The position numbers and the translations under genes were made by a program. The notes below the pieces were generated by a model, which worked only from the letters and a program-made list of their open reading frames with translations, had not been told where the DNA came from and searched no databases. Below, piece by piece: positions 37,124-47,648 of a DNA stretch of 64,000 bases. Every line of letters begins with the position of its first letter. The stretch's first letter is position 1. Origin of the DNA: Fluctibacter halophilus (GTDB lineage: Bacteria > Pseudomonadota > Gammaproteobacteria > Enterobacterales > Alteromonadaceae); contig NZ_JAJEWP010000001.1 of the NCBI RefSeq assembly GCF_020687825.1, forward strand, positions 606,078-670,077, given 5' to 3'.

Positions 37124-38338
37124 ATGGATTTTGAATACAGTGCCGCAACACAACAACGGCTCGAAGCCCTGAAAGGCTTTATGCAAGCCCACATTTACCC
37201 TAACGAACAAACCTACCACCAGGCGTTACAGGACAGTAGCGATCCCTGGCAAACCCCAACGCTGATGGAAACCCTCAAACAGGCGGCGCGGGATGCGGGA
37301 TTGTGGAATCTGTTCCTTCCCGAGGAATACAAGCCTTACGGCGCCGGGTTAACCAACCTGGAATATGCCCCATTGTGCGAAGAAATGGGACGGGTGTTGT
37401 GGAGCAGCGAAGTGTTTAATTGCAGTGCGCCGGACACTGGGAATATGGAAGTGCTGGCGCGCTATGGTTCAGAGCAGCACAAACAGCAGTGGCTGGAACC
37501 GCTGCTAAACGGTCAAATCCGCTCAGCATTCGCGATGACAGAGCCCGCCGTTGCTTCCAGTGATGCAACCAACATTGAAACGCGCATTGAACGGGACGGT
37601 GAACACTATGTGATCAATGGTCGTAAGTGGTACACCAGCGGTGCCATGAACCGCAACTGCAGGATCATGATTGTGATGGGCAAAACTGACCCTTCGGCGC
37701 CGCGCCATCGTCAGCAATCGCAGATTCTGGTGCCGATGGATACGCCCGGCGTTACCGTTGTCAGGCCAATGGAGGCAATGGGCTTTTTGGACAAGCCTGT
37801 GGGCCACGCGGAGGTCCTGTTTGAAAATGTGCGCGTGCCGGTCAGCAATTTGCTGGTGGGCGAGGGTGAAGGCTTTGCCATCGCGCAAGGGCGCCTCGGA
37901 CCCGGTCGCATTCACCATTGCATGCGTTTGATCGGCTGTGCGCAGCGGGCCCTTGAAATGGCCTGTGATCGTGCCAACGAACGGGTTGCCTTCGGCGTGC
38001 CGTTGGCCAAGCAACAATCGGTACGCGAGTCGATAGCCCGCATGTATTGCGACATCGAACAGGCCCGTTTGCTGACCCTCAAAGCGGCGGACAAAATGGA
38101 CAAACACGGCAACAAAGTTGCCCGGGATATCATTGCCGCGATTAAAATCGTGGCGCCACAAATGGCCTGCAATGTGATTGATCAGGCGATTCAAATTCAC
38201 GGTGCCGCCGGCACCAGCCAGGACACGGTGTTGTCTGCGACCTATGCCTACGCCAGAACCATCCGCCTGGCCGATGGTCCTGATCAGGTGCACATGATGC
38301 AACTGGGGCGGAACCTTATGGCGGATCGTCTGGGCTGA
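37124..38338 (+). CDS. Acyl-CoA dehydrogenase (ACAD11-like)
   Basis: FAD-dependent enzyme introducing the alpha-beta double bond of acyl-CoA, 404 aa. Segments: [39 protein letters not shown] (FAD/substrate region), [34 protein letters not shown], and [33 protein letters not shown] near the C-terminus, the layout of the ACAD10/11-related group. The ATG at 37124 with GGAG six bases before is preferred to one 21 bp upstream. Followed after 42 bp by the quinone oxidoreductase; the two are probably one operon. Chain-length preference unknown. Confidence 0.9.
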   Translation: MDFEYSAATQQRLEALKGFMQAHIYPNEQTYHQALQDSSDPWQTPTLMETLKQAARDAGLWNLFLPEEYKPYGAGLTNLEYAPLCEEMGRVLWSSEVFNCSAPDTGNMEVLARYGSEQHKQQWLEPLLNGQIRSAFAMTEPAVASSDATNIETRIERDGEHYVINGRKWYTSGAMNRNCRIMIVMGKTDPSAPRHRQQSQILVPMDTPGVTVVRPMEAMGFLDKPVGHAEVLFENVRVPVSNLLVGEGEGFAIAQGRLGPGRIHHCMRLIGCAQRALEMACDRANERVAFGVPLAKQQSVRESIARMYCDIEQARLLTLKAADKMDKHGNKVARDIIAAIKIVAPQMACNVIDQAIQIHGAAGTSQDTVLSATYAYARTIRLADGPDQVHMMQLGRNLMADRLG

Positions 38339-38380
38339 ACCAATGACGGGTAAGATTAAACCTATGATGACAGGAGAACA

Positions 38381-39358
38381 ATGATGCGAGCAGTGGTATG
38401 TCATGAATTTGCCCCGGTAGAGAATCTTCGGGTCGAAGAGGTGCCGGATCCGGTCGCCGGCAAAGGACAGGTTGTGGTGGACATTGCCGCCAGCGGGGTC
38501 AACTTCCCTGACGGGTTGTTGGTGCAGGGCTTGTATCAGATGAAACCGGACTTCCCGTTTATTCCAGGCGGCGAAGTCAGTGGCGTGATTTCGTCCGTGG
38601 GCGAGGGCGTTACCCATGTTCAGGTGGGGCAGCGGGTTATCGCACTGTGCATGTTGGGCGGCTACGCCGAAAAGGTCAGTGTGCCAGCGACCCATGTGCT
38701 GCCGCTACCGGATGCCATCAGTGATGAGGAGGCGGCAGCGTTGGTTACCGCCCATGCAACTGCCCACCATGCGCTTAAACAGCGGGCGCAGATCCAACCG
38801 GGCGAAACCCTGTTGGTGACCGGTGCAGCCGGCGGGACCGGGTTAGCCGCTGTGCAGATTGGTAAAGCCATGGGCGCCACGGTAATTGCGGTGTGTTCAA
38901 CCGACGAGAAGCTGGCCCTTGCCAAGCAAAACGGCGCAGACATTCTGATCAATTACACCGACCAGGATCTGAAAACGGCGATAAAAGAGGCGACCAAGGG
39001 TAAGGGCGTGGACGTGGTGTATGAATGTGTTGGGGGCGATACATTCCATGCCTGTTCACGCAGTATGGCCTGGAATGGACGCCTGCTGGTGGTAGGATTT
39101 GCCGGCGGAGAAATTCCGGAATTCCCGGTTAACCTGGCGCTGGTAAAAGGCTATTCGGTGGTAGGGGTATTCTGGGGCTCATTTACCCAACATCAGCCAC
39201 AGGATTTTGCGGCTAACATGCAGGAACTGCTTGGTTGGTATCTGCAGGGCAAGGTCAAGGTGGTGGTGGATGAGGCATTGCCGCTGGAACAGTCGACCCA
39301 GGCTCTGAACAAAGTCATGCAGCGACAGGTGCGGGGCAAAATGGTGTTGCGCCCATAA
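38381..39358 (+). CDS. NADPH:quinone oxidoreductase family (MDR superfamily) protein
   Basis: A 325-aa medium-chain dehydrogenase/reductase of the zeta-crystallin/Qor type. GroES-like N-terminal half with PFIPGGEVSGVISSVGEGV; Rossmann half with VTGAAGGTGLAAVQIGKAMGATVIAVCST; no zinc-ligand cysteine pattern, so a non-zinc reductase. Relatives reduce quinones or enoyl-thioesters. Two ATGs are adjacent (38381, 38384); AGGAGAACA favours either. Its pairing with an acyl-CoA dehydrogenase suggests enoyl-CoA or electron-acceptor chemistry in acyl degradation. Confidence 0.88.
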   Translation: MMRAVVCHEFAPVENLRVEEVPDPVAGKGQVVVDIAASGVNFPDGLLVQGLYQMKPDFPFIPGGEVSGVISSVGEGVTHVQVGQRVIALCMLGGYAEKVSVPATHVLPLPDAISDEEAAALVTAHATAHHALKQRAQIQPGETLLVTGAAGGTGLAAVQIGKAMGATVIAVCSTDEKLALAKQNGADILINYTDQDLKTAIKEATKGKGVDVVYECVGGDTFHACSRSMAWNGRLLVVGFAGGEIPEFPVNLALVKGYSVVGVFWGSFTQHQPQDFAANMQELLGWYLQGKVKVVVDEALPLEQSTQALNKVMQRQVRGKMVLRP

Positions 39359-39427
39359 TTGTGTTGAATCGGGCCAGTGTTACACGTAAACTGGCTCGTC
39401 ATTTTTTAACCAGTTTTCGGGTGGGGC

Positions 39428-40378
39428 GTGGTCGCAAGATTGTTTAAACATCGCTGTGTCGGTATAGCTGCTGCCCTGCTATCTCTGAGTGTTTCTGCTC
39501 AACCTGCCAACGGCCCTGAGCCGGCGGAATTGTTTCTCGACGCTGAAGCCTTCGTGCAAGCCCAGTTATACCCGGCAATGATCCAGGTTTGGGGCGGTGA
39601 TCGCCGCGCCTGGAATCAACTCCTGCATGTACATGCCTGCGGTGTCGAATCTCCCCAAGAACGTCTGGCTCTGTCCTATGAAGCGGGTCGGGGGCAATTT
39701 GAACGTGCGATTCGGGATATGGCGGCAGAACTGCAAATGTTTGACGGCGAACAGGCGCAGGCGGCGCTGAGTGACGTTGCTCAGTTGGCCTATCGGCTGT
39801 TCAGTGCCAGTTACGCCCACGGATATGCCAGACAAGTCAAGCTGCTGAACGACCTGGATGACGGTATCCAGGAAGAATTGTGTGGTGACAAAGTCACCCA
39901 TGCCAGCGAGCAATGGGTGTTGTACAGTGACGCCATTGAATGGCAAACCGTGTCAACACCAACGCCTGAGCCCCTGCAACGGGTGAACATCCACGCACTG
40001 TTAGGCGCCCAGGCGTTTGAACAGTTGATGAGTGAGCAACAGGCACGCTTTGATGCGCTGGTTTATAGTCATGCTTATCAAAATACCGAAGCCTATGATT
40101 CACTGTTTTTCAGCGTCAATGGATTCGACAATGTGGTGCGCTACCAGCAGCAGCTTGACCGTCTACGAGGGCAAAGCTCTGTTGCGGACGAACCTCCGCC
40201 ACACACAGATTTCGCCTACCTGCTACTTACCTCTGGCTATCATTGGGGAACGTTGTCAGTCCTCGCCATGCTGGAAGAAGAGTATCCACGCCTGAGTGAA
40301 AAAGCCCGGCTTGCGGCCTCTGAGCTGGTATCGCAAGTCACTGCCAGTCTGCCCAAGCAAGACGATCAGTCTGGTTAA
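39428..40378 (+). CDS. Exported protein of unknown function
   Basis: A 316-aa protein with an N-terminal signal-like segment (LFKHRCVGIAAALLSLSVSAQPANG), mostly helical, acidic and glutamine-rich. I recognise no family. The start is taken as GTG at 39428, which is uncertain; GGTGGGG upstream is only a weak ribosome site. A Cys pair (Cys near 71 and 157) could form a disulfide in the periplasm. The next small membrane-protein gene follows after 19 bp, so these two may act together. Confidence 0.6.
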   Translation: MVARLFKHRCVGIAAALLSLSVSAQPANGPEPAELFLDAEAFVQAQLYPAMIQVWGGDRRAWNQLLHVHACGVESPQERLALSYEAGRGQFERAIRDMAAELQMFDGEQAQAALSDVAQLAYRLFSASYAHGYARQVKLLNDLDDGIQEELCGDKVTHASEQWVLYSDAIEWQTVSTPTPEPLQRVNIHALLGAQAFEQLMSEQQARFDALVYSHAYQNTEAYDSLFFSVNGFDNVVRYQQQLDRLRGQSSVADEPPPHTDFAYLLLTSGYHWGTLSVLAMLEEEYPRLSEKARLAASELVSQVTASLPKQDDQSG

Positions 40379-40397
40379 GGCCAGCGTGCCATAAACC

Positions 40398-40829
40398 TTG
40401 AAAAGTCGCGCCCCGGGATACACGCCAATCTACATCACTGCGTTGCTGTGTGTGTTGTCGATGGGATGTTATCTGTTCTACATGCTTTATCGATTGTCAG
40501 TACTGACAAATCGTCACACCGAGCATCGCATATCAATCCCGTTTATGTTGACTGTCACGACCTTGTTCGGCTTGTCATTGGCCTCACTGTGCTGGGCCGT
40601 CGTTGTATATCCTGACTTATCGGCTTTGCAGGCGCATTTACCCTTACATGTCGTATCGTCTTTTCTCGACATGCTGTGGATTTTGCGGGTGCGTAAAGGC
40701 TTGCAAAGCCTATGGCAAAATCAGCGGGGTGACGATGGGGGGCTGAGTCCGGTGCTATCCTCTATGTTTCATGTGGTGTATTTCCAACACAAAATTAATC
40801 AACGCCCGTTGGCATTGGATGAACAGTGA
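40398..40829 (+). CDS. Small membrane protein (DUF4234-like)
   Basis: A 143-aa protein with three to four hydrophobic segments (ITALLCVLSMGCYLFYMLY, IPFMLTVTTLFGLSLASLCWAVVVY, VVSSFLDMLWIL) and a C-terminal SSMFHVVYFQHKINQ segment reminiscent of DUF4234-type inner-membrane proteins. The start TTG at 40398 lacks a good ribosome site; an internal ATG at about 40461 is an alternative. No function is assigned. Confidence 0.55.
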   Translation: MKSRAPGYTPIYITALLCVLSMGCYLFYMLYRLSVLTNRHTEHRISIPFMLTVTTLFGLSLASLCWAVVVYPDLSALQAHLPLHVVSSFLDMLWILRVRKGLQSLWQNQRGDDGGLSPVLSSMFHVVYFQHKINQRPLALDEQ

Positions 40830-40955
40830 CCGGAGAGGAGATCCGTTGGTGACTTATTTGCTATTCGCTGGGGCGGGGTTGAAGGTTGCCAACAACGGCC
40901 TCAGATGAGGCCGAGTTGGCGGGCGTGGGCCGACTTACCCACAACCATGTTGAAA

Positions 40956-41351
40956 CTAGATGCGATCAGCCAGTTCTTTGGCGATCGGCGAGTCCGACAA
41001 ACCATTTTCAGCAGCCCAGGCTTGCAACGTTTTACCGTCATGCTCGGGTGATGACAGGTCACCACGTGGCATTTTCTTGACCATTAATGTCCCGGTTTCC
41101 ACGGCGTTGTTCAGCATGGCGGTACGGATCAGGCTCTGGCCGCCACAAGTGATACCGGTGTAATAATCACGCAGCTTAAGGCGATAGTCCGATTGAACCT
41201 TACGCATTTTCTTCCGCAGTTGCCCTTTGTCATCGGTTTTCACGATGGTGCAGATGTTCTGCAATGCCGAATTAATGTCGGCATGGGCTGCGGGTGTGAT
41301 CAGAAACGCAGTGGTTGCAATGGCGATTGAGGATTTAACAATTTTCAACAT
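40956..41351 (-). CDS. DUF3718 exported protein, copy 1
   Basis: A 131-aa secreted/periplasmic protein: signal peptide about 1-24 (ITPAAHA), then a DUF3718 domain with ALQNICTIVKTDDKGQLRKKMRKVQSDYRLKLRDYYTGITCGGQSLIRTAMLNN... and two cysteines (CTI and TCG), likely a disulfide. The start at 41351 (MLKIVKSS, with AAGGAG upstream) gives a proper signal peptide; 19 more in-frame codons upstream are rejected. It is a near-duplicate of the gene at 50463-50858. Function unknown; the family is found in Shewanella, Vibrio and relatives. Confidence 0.85.
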   Translation of the reverse strand: MLKIVKSSIAIATTAFLITPAAHADINSALQNICTIVKTDDKGQLRKKMRKVQSDYRLKLRDYYTGITCGGQSLIRTAMLNNAVETGTLMVKKMPRGDLSSPEHDGKTLQAWAAENGLSDSPIAKELADRI

Positions 41352-41432
41352 GGTTAGCTCCTTTGCTTGAGAACGATTAATTACTGTACGAATTATTAAA
41401 GCGTACAAAATTCAAGCGATAAAGCGCTCTCC

Positions 41433-41459
41433 TGATACATACGTATACAGAATAATACC
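41433..41459 (-). promoter_or_regulatory. Upstream element shared by both DUF3718 genes, copy 1
   Basis: On the plus strand TGATACAT-N2-GTAT...TAATACC. Its two conserved ends lie 82 and 103 bp upstream of the start codon, exactly as at 50940-50966. Likely promoter/operator; the regulator is unknown. Confidence 0.5.
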
Positions 41460-41559
41460 ATAATGGCCTTATTTTATTGGGGTTTGTGGTGTGGGGCAGG
41501 TTTTTTGGGGAGGTGGCTCCTCCCCGAATTGGATGCGTTTATTGATAGAGTAATAGCTA

Positions 41560-43215
41560 TTAATGGTTTTGAGATTCTGGGAATGCGTAATCTTCAAACT
41601 GTTTACGCAGTGCCAGTTTGTTGAGTTTGCCGGTTGCGGTATGGGGTAAGCTGTCGACAAACACCACGTCATCGGGCACTGACCATTTGTGCAGGTGTTC
41701 GGCAAGGAAAGCACGCAAGGTCTGCGCGTCGATATCCGTGTTCGGTTGTTTCACGGCAATCAATAGGGGCCGCTCGGTCCACTTGGGGTGATAGCGCCCG
41801 ATTGCTGCAGCCTCGGCAATTTCAGGGTGATTGGTGGCGGCGTTTTCGATTTCAATCGAACTGACCCATTCTCCGCCGGTTTTGATCACATCCTTGGTAC
41901 GATCGGTGATGCGCATGTAGCCCTGTGGATCAATGGTGGCCACATCGCCGGTATTCAGCCAGCCATCTTCATCCACCGGACAGTCAGCGTCACCGGGGGT
42001 TTGTGACAGGCCATAGTAACCACTGGCGATCCAGGGGCCTCGCACTTTCAGGGCGCCAAAGGCTTCACCGTCCCAGGGCAATTCCTGATTGTTGTCATCC
42101 ACGATTTTGATTTCAACGCCGAACACGGTACGTCCCTGGGATGCCTGGATGTCAGTCAGCGCGTCGCCTTGCAAGTCCTCCATGCCGGCTTTGAGACTGA
42201 CCAAGGTGCCCAAGGGGCTCATTTCGGTCATGCCCCAGCCCTGTTTGACCCAGGTACCGTGATCGTTGCGGAATCGTTCGATGATACTGCGCGGACAGGC
42301 AGCGCCGCCGACGGTGACGGTTTTCAGGCTGGGAATGGTCTTATTGCTATTCTGCAAGTAATCCAGCAGCGCCAACCAGATGGTGGGTACGCCAGAGCTG
42401 TAGGTCACACCTTCGGTTTCAATCAAATCGTGCAGGGTTTCACCGTCCGCCATTTTGGGACCCGGCATAACCAACTTGGCACCGACCATCACCGAACCAT
42501 AGGGTATACCCCAGGCGTTGACATGAAACATGGGGACCACCGGCATGCAGACATCCCTTGTGGAGGCATTGGTGTGATCGGGCAGGGAGCCGGACAATGC
42601 GTGCAGCAAGGTGGAGCGGTGGCTGTACACAACGCCTTTCGGATTACCGGTGGTGCCCGAGGTGTAGCACATACCACAGGCAGTGTTTTCGTCAAATTCC
42701 GGCCAGGTGTAATTGTCGTCCTGTTCGGCCAGCAGGGTTTCATAACAATGCACGTTGGGCAGAGACGTCTGCGGCATGTTGGCCTCATCGGTCAGCACAA
42801 TGATCCCTTCAACATTCTGTAACTGGGACTGCAACGCTTCCAGCAGTGGCACCACCAGAACGTCAACAAACAAAAACCGATCCTGCGCATGATTGATGAT
42901 GTACGCCACCTGTTCGGGAAACAGCTTCGGATTGATCATGTGGCACACACGGCCACTGCCGGAAACGCCGTAGTACAATTCCAGGTGGCGATAATCATTC
43001 CACGCCAGGGTTGCAATTCTGTCACCAAACTCTGCGCCCAGTTGGTCGAGCAGGTTGGCCAGCTTTCTGGCCCGCGCGGCGAAGTCGCGATAGGTGTAGC
43101 GATGGCGCGGATTGTCAGCGGTAACCGAGACAATGGTCTGGTCTGGATAGTTCTTTTCGGCATGGATCAGGATCGAAGAAATCATCAACTGCCGGTTCAT
43201 CATCATTGCTTGCAT
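41560..43215 (-). CDS. Acyl-CoA ligase (medium/long-chain, AlkK-like)
   Basis: Cytoplasmic AMP-forming acyl-CoA synthetase, 551 aa. AMP-binding motif YTSGTTGNPKGVVYSHR at about 190-206; GWGMTEMSPLG; adenylate site GWLNTGDVATIDPQGYMRITDRTKDVIKTGGEWVSSIE; the C-terminal catalytic Lys is probably in TATGKLNKLALR. This type activates medium- to long-chain fatty acids for beta-oxidation. It is followed upstream on the same strand by the SDR gene (26 bp gap), so SDR-ligase form a minus-strand operon divergent from fadB-like. Confidence 0.92.
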   Translation of the reverse strand: MQAMMMNRQLMISSILIHAEKNYPDQTIVSVTADNPRHRYTYRDFAARARKLANLLDQLGAEFGDRIATLAWNDYRHLELYYGVSGSGRVCHMINPKLFPEQVAYIINHAQDRFLFVDVLVVPLLEALQSQLQNVEGIIVLTDEANMPQTSLPNVHCYETLLAEQDDNYTWPEFDENTACGMCYTSGTTGNPKGVVYSHRSTLLHALSGSLPDHTNASTRDVCMPVVPMFHVNAWGIPYGSVMVGAKLVMPGPKMADGETLHDLIETEGVTYSSGVPTIWLALLDYLQNSNKTIPSLKTVTVGGAACPRSIIERFRNDHGTWVKQGWGMTEMSPLGTLVSLKAGMEDLQGDALTDIQASQGRTVFGVEIKIVDDNNQELPWDGEAFGALKVRGPWIASGYYGLSQTPGDADCPVDEDGWLNTGDVATIDPQGYMRITDRTKDVIKTGGEWVSSIEIENAATNHPEIAEAAAIGRYHPKWTERPLLIAVKQPNTDIDAQTLRAFLAEHLHKWSVPDDVVFVDSLPHTATGKLNKLALRKQFEDYAFPESQNH

Positions 43216-43241
43216 AGGAAAGCCCTTTGTTTTTGGCGTGA

Positions 43242-44006
43242 TTACCAGGCACTGACACCGCCATCGATGGCGATGGCCTGGCCGGTCATGTAGGTGTTTG
43301 CGGGTGACAGCATCAACACCATCGCAGATACGATTTCTTCAGGCCGTCCGATACGTTTCATCGGACACCCCTGCGACATGCGCGCGATGCTATCCGCTGA
43401 GTCCAAACCATCGGTCTTAAGGATGTTGGTCTGGGTGAAGTAGGGACAGATGGCATTGACCTGAATACCGGCTTTGGCATACTCGACTGCAGCAGTGCGG
43501 GTCAAACCAACCACACCATGTTTCACCGCAGCATAAGCGCCACCTTTTGGCGCTCCCCCGAGACCGGCCATCGAGGCTACATTCATAATATGTCCCCGAC
43601 CTTGGGTCAGCATTTGTTGTAACTGGTATTTCATGCCAAACAACACGCCGTTGAGGTTGACATCAACCTGACGCTGCATGGTTTGTGCATCGAGTTGGTG
43701 AATCGGCTTCATGCTGTGGGCGATGCCGGCATTGTTGATGGCGATATCCAGTTGTCCAAACTCACTGACCCCTTTTTGCACCAGGGTCTGACTCAATGCC
43801 TCTTCAGCAATATCGCCCACACAGGAAACATATCGGGTGGACGCGGGCAGGGCCTGGCAGGTCGCCGCCAGTCCGTCAGCATCAATATCGTTGAGGATGA
43901 GATTAGCGCCGCGTTCGGCAAAAGCGATGGCGAGGCCTCGGCCAAACCCGTTTGCGGCCCCTGTGATCAATACGCTCTTACCGTTGAAATCCAACAATGT
44001 GTCCAT
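43242..44006 (-). CDS. Short-chain dehydrogenase/reductase
   Basis: A 254-aa NAD(P)-dependent SDR. TGAANGFGRG cofactor motif at about 13-22, NNAG, Ser in NVASMAG, and Y-A-A-V-K active site. The start at 44006 is preceded by GGAGAGG; the frame extends 52 codons further but without conserved sequence. Typical for 3-hydroxyacyl-CoA or alcohol oxidation in acyl catabolism. First gene of SDR-ligase. Confidence 0.92.
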   Translation of the reverse strand: MDTLLDFNGKSVLITGAANGFGRGLAIAFAERGANLILNDIDADGLAATCQALPASTRYVSCVGDIAEEALSQTLVQKGVSEFGQLDIAINNAGIAHSMKPIHQLDAQTMQRQVDVNLNGVLFGMKYQLQQMLTQGRGHIMNVASMAGLGGAPKGGAYAAVKHGVVGLTRTAAVEYAKAGIQVNAICPYFTQTNILKTDGLDSADSIARMSQGCPMKRIGRPEEIVSAMVLMLSPANTYMTGQAIAIDGGVSAW

Positions 44007-44304
44007 GTTTGCCTCTCCACGGGGACGGTGCACGTTGCGGCCAACGCCCTCCCGTGCATGTAAAGTGATTGTAAAAATACTGTGGTAAAGATGTAGACAA
44101 TCAGACCCGCTAAAGTTTGTCAATTGCGTTCTCAGGTCCTGGTTTGTAAGGTCTGACAGCAATTCGAGGCCGCTTGTGGTCGTCCATCCGGTTATAGATT
44201 TTGGTTATTTAAGCCTATAAAACCAATAAATTTGGCTGATTGAGTCGCCTGACCTAGTATCTACGGTTATTTGGGGCGAAAAGCCCATTAGCAGAGGAAT
44301 GCGT

Positions 44305-46428
44305 ATGAGCCAACCAATGTCCGCCGCCGTTTCGACTGATACCCAAGGGCGTATTGGAATTATTACCCTGCACAACCCGCCGGTGAATGCACTGTCCAAG
44401 GCTGTGCGCACCGGTGTGCGCGATGCGATGACACATCTGTTGCAAGATGCCGCGATTGATGCGGTTGTGATCAGCTCTGACATCGGACTGTTTTCCGGCG
44501 GTGCTGATATCAGTGAATTCGCTACCGGTGATGTGGAGCCGCCATTACCCGATGTGCTTGAGTTAATTGAACAAGCCGACAAACCTGTGGTGGCAGCGAT
44601 CAATGGACCGGCCTTCGGTGGAGGCCTGGAGCTGGCATTGGCCTGCCATTATCGCGTCGCCGTAACGGGCGTAAAAGTTGGTTTACCTGAGGTCCATCTG
44701 GGTATTCTGCCAGGCGCTGGCGGTACCCAACGGTTGCCCCGTCTGACCAATGTGGAAACGGCGCTGAACATGATTGTGTCCGGACAACCTGCCGCAGTAC
44801 AGTCACTGTCGGGGCTGACCGATGCGCTTGTCGACACCCCAGAAGCACTGCTCGAGACTGCCTGCAACCTGGCTCAGGCCGCGGTGGGTAAGCCTATTCC
44901 ACGTACGTCGGATAAATCCGTTGCAGCGGTACCCGACGGCTTTTTCGAGGGTTTTCGCAAGTCTGTGGCGCGCCAGACCCGTGGTTTCTATGCACCGGAG
45001 CGTTGCATCAGGGCGGTGGAAGCATCGTTGGAATTGCCCTTTGAGCAAGGGTTGGAACGTGAAGGGGCGCTGTTCATGGAATGCATGAAGTCCCCTCAGG
45101 CTCGCGCACAGCAACACTTTTTCTTTGCTGAACGGGCCGCTGGCCACGTCGCCGATTATGACCGTGATACACCGACCCGTCCCATTGCCCGCGTTGGGAT
45201 CATCGGAGCGGGTACCATGGGTGGTGGCATCGCAATGAACTTTGCCAATGCCGGTATCCCGGTGCGTTTGCTGGAAATTAAACCCGAGGCGCTGGAAAAA
45301 GGCCTGGCGGTGATCCGTCGCAACTACGAGAACAGTGCACGCAAAGGCAAGTTGACCGAAGCCCAGGTTGAGCAGCGCATGGCGTTGCTTCAGGGCACTA
45401 CCGAGTATGCAGATCTGGCCGATGTGGATTTGGTGATCGAAGCGGTGTTCGAGAAAATGGCGGTCAAAAAGGCGGTGTTTGAACAACTGGATGCAGTGTG
45501 TAAGCCCGGGGCTATTCTGGCCACCAACACGTCTACGTTGGATGTCAATGAAATCGCCCGTGCCACGTCCCGCCCAGGTGATGTGATTGGTATGCATTTC
45601 TTCAGTCCTGCCAATGTGATGAAACTGTTGGAAGTGGTCAAAGCGGATGATACGCAGCCTGATGTGATCAAAACGGTCATGCAACTGGCAAAAACCATCA
45701 AGAAAGTGGCCGTGCTGGTCGGTGTGTGTTTCGGTTTTGTCGGTAATCGCATGATTGAACCCTATTCCCGCGAAGCAAACCGCTTGTTGCTGGAGGGGGC
45801 CAGTCCACAGGACATCGACCGTGTATTGTATGAGTTTGGTCTACCGATGGGGCCGTTCACCATGGGGGACATGGCCGGTTTGGACATTGGCTACTTTGTG
45901 CGTGAATCCCGTCGTGACGCCATTGCCCACGATCCCAGCTACTGCGTGGTGGCGGATAAGCTGGTGGAAGCCGGGCGCGTTGGTCTGAAAGCCGGACGAG
46001 GGGCTTATCGTTATGAAGAGGGTAACCGTACGCCGATCCCTGACCCGGAGGTTCTCGACATCGCCCGCCAGGAGGCCGAGCGCCTCGGTGTCCAGCAACG
46101 GGACATCAGCGAGCAGGAAATTCTTGAACGGATTCTTTATCCCCTGATCAACGAAGGCTGCAAAATCCTCGAAGAGGGTATTGCCAGTAAAGCCAGTGAC
46201 ATTGACGTCATTTATGTTTATGGCTATGGATTCCCGATCTATCGGGGCGGACCGATGCACTATGCTGAAACCATCGGACTCGACAACATTCTAACCGCGC
46301 TGAAGGGCTACCAGAAGCAACTGGGTCAATACGGACAGGACTGGTTTACCCCTGCGCCCCTATTGGAAAACCTGGCCGCGTCGGGACAAACCTTTGCCCA
46401 GTGGGCAAAACAAAGGAGTCAATCATGA
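44305..46428 (+). CDS. Fused enoyl-CoA hydratase / 3-hydroxyacyl-CoA dehydrogenase (FadB-like)
   Basis: A 707-aa beta-oxidation enzyme. The crotonase domain (about 1-190) has [11 protein letters not shown] and [20 protein letters not shown] with the paired catalytic Glu residues; the NAD-binding hydroxyacyl-CoA dehydrogenase starts at about 297 ([21 protein letters not shown]) and its C-terminal domains run to the end. This is the single-chain peroxisomal-type arrangement rather than enteric FadB with its own FadA. The ATG at 44305 is used because GCAGAGGA sits six bases before it; one at 44299 is too close. The stop overlaps the thiolase start (ATGA). Confidence 0.93.
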   Translation: MSQPMSAAVSTDTQGRIGIITLHNPPVNALSKAVRTGVRDAMTHLLQDAAIDAVVISSDIGLFSGGADISEFATGDVEPPLPDVLELIEQADKPVVAAINGPAFGGGLELALACHYRVAVTGVKVGLPEVHLGILPGAGGTQRLPRLTNVETALNMIVSGQPAAVQSLSGLTDALVDTPEALLETACNLAQAAVGKPIPRTSDKSVAAVPDGFFEGFRKSVARQTRGFYAPERCIRAVEASLELPFEQGLEREGALFMECMKSPQARAQQHFFFAERAAGHVADYDRDTPTRPIARVGIIGAGTMGGGIAMNFANAGIPVRLLEIKPEALEKGLAVIRRNYENSARKGKLTEAQVEQRMALLQGTTEYADLADVDLVIEAVFEKMAVKKAVFEQLDAVCKPGAILATNTSTLDVNEIARATSRPGDVIGMHFFSPANVMKLLEVVKADDTQPDVIKTVMQLAKTIKKVAVLVGVCFGFVGNRMIEPYSREANRLLLEGASPQDIDRVLYEFGLPMGPFTMGDMAGLDIGYFVRESRRDAIAHDPSYCVVADKLVEAGRVGLKAGRGAYRYEEGNRTPIPDPEVLDIARQEAERLGVQQRDISEQEILERILYPLINEGCKILEEGIASKASDIDVIYVYGYGFPIYRGGPMHYAETIGLDNILTALKGYQKQLGQYGQDWFTPAPLLENLAASGQTFAQWAKQRSQS

Positions 46429-47606
46429 AAGAAGCGGTGATTGTGTCAACAGCACGCACCCCCATAGGTCGTGCATACCGTGGTGCGTTTAATGATTTGG
46501 AAGCGCCATCCTTAGGTGGGCACGCCATCAGTGCCGCCGTTGAACGAGCGGGAATTGCCGGCGAAGACGTTGGCGATGTGATCATGGGGAGCGCCCTGAC
46601 CCAGGGGAGCGGTGGCATGAATATCGGACGGCTGGCAGCGTTGGCTGGCGGGTTGCCGGTATCGGTTGCCGGAATGACCGTTGATCGTCAATGCAGTTCC
46701 GGCATGTATGCCATTGCGACTGCAGCCAAGCAGATCATGGTCGACGGTGTGGATATCATGGTGGCCGGTGGGCTGGATTCTATCTCACTGGTGCAGAACG
46801 ATAAGATGAACACCTATCGGATGGTCGACCCTGCGTTGGTGGCCAAACACAAAGACATCTACATGCCGATGCTGCAAACCGCGGAAGTGGTGGCTAAACG
46901 CTACGGTATTGATCGTGACCAGCAGGATGCTTATGCGCTGCAGAGTCAACAGCGCACCGCCGCTGCACAGCAAGCGGGCAAATTTGATGACGAGATTGTG
47001 CCCGTGACCGCGCGCAAAGTGGTGTTCGATAAAGCCACCGGTGAGCAACACCACGAGACGGTTACGCTGAACAAAGATGAAGGCAACCGCGCCGATACAA
47101 CCGCTGAAGGGCTGGCCAGTTTGAAGCCGGTGATTGAAGGCGGCTGTATCACGGCCGGTAACGCCAGTCAGTTGTCTGACGGTGCCAGTGCCAGTGTGCT
47201 GATGGACGCTGCAGTGGCAGAAAAACGCGGATTGAACCCCCTTGGCGCTTACCGGGGTATTGCGGTGGCTGGCTGTGAACCGGATGAAATGGGGATTGGG
47301 CCGGTATTCGCTATCCCCAAACTGCTCAAGCAGCACGGTTTGCGTATCGAAGACATCGGTTTGTGGGAATTGAACGAGGCGTTTGCAGTGCAGGTATTGT
47401 ATTGCCAGCAGAAACTCGGCATTCCGATGGAATTGATGAATGTTAACGGTGGTGCCATTTCCATCGGCCACCCTTATGGCATGAGTGGTGCGCGAATGGT
47501 GGGCCATGCCCTGCTGGAAGGCAAACGCCGCGGTGCTCGCTATGTGGTGTGCACCATGTGTATCGGCGGTGGTATGGGTGCCGCCGGGCTTTTTGAAGTG
47601 TATTGA
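46425..47606 (+). CDS. Acetyl-CoA C-acyltransferase (thiolase)
   Basis: A 393-aa thiolase completing beta-oxidation. Nucleophile Cys in [11 protein letters not shown] at about 88, His in [14 protein letters not shown], second Cys in [23 protein letters not shown] precedes the ATG at 46425, which overlaps the stop of the FadB-like gene by four bases. Together with the previous gene it performs the last three reactions of the cycle. Confidence 0.95.
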   Translation: MKEAVIVSTARTPIGRAYRGAFNDLEAPSLGGHAISAAVERAGIAGEDVGDVIMGSALTQGSGGMNIGRLAALAGGLPVSVAGMTVDRQCSSGMYAIATAAKQIMVDGVDIMVAGGLDSISLVQNDKMNTYRMVDPALVAKHKDIYMPMLQTAEVVAKRYGIDRDQQDAYALQSQQRTAAAQQAGKFDDEIVPVTARKVVFDKATGEQHHETVTLNKDEGNRADTTAEGLASLKPVIEGGCITAGNASQLSDGASASVLMDAAVAEKRGLNPLGAYRGIAVAGCEPDEMGIGPVFAIPKLLKQHGLRIEDIGLWELNEAFAVQVLYCQQKLGIPMELMNVNGGAISIGHPYGMSGARMVGHALLEGKRRGARYVVCTMCIGGGMGAAGLFEVY

Positions 47607-47648
47607 AGTAAAACACACGCTGTAAACAGCGAGTAAGGTAGAAATAAC

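Noticed and set aside
41507..41525. GGGGAGG-N5-CCTCCCC hairpin after the acyl-CoA ligase as a terminator
   Set aside because: On the strand of the ligase gene the stem is followed by A residues, not T; it may be structural but is not a clear rho-independent terminator.
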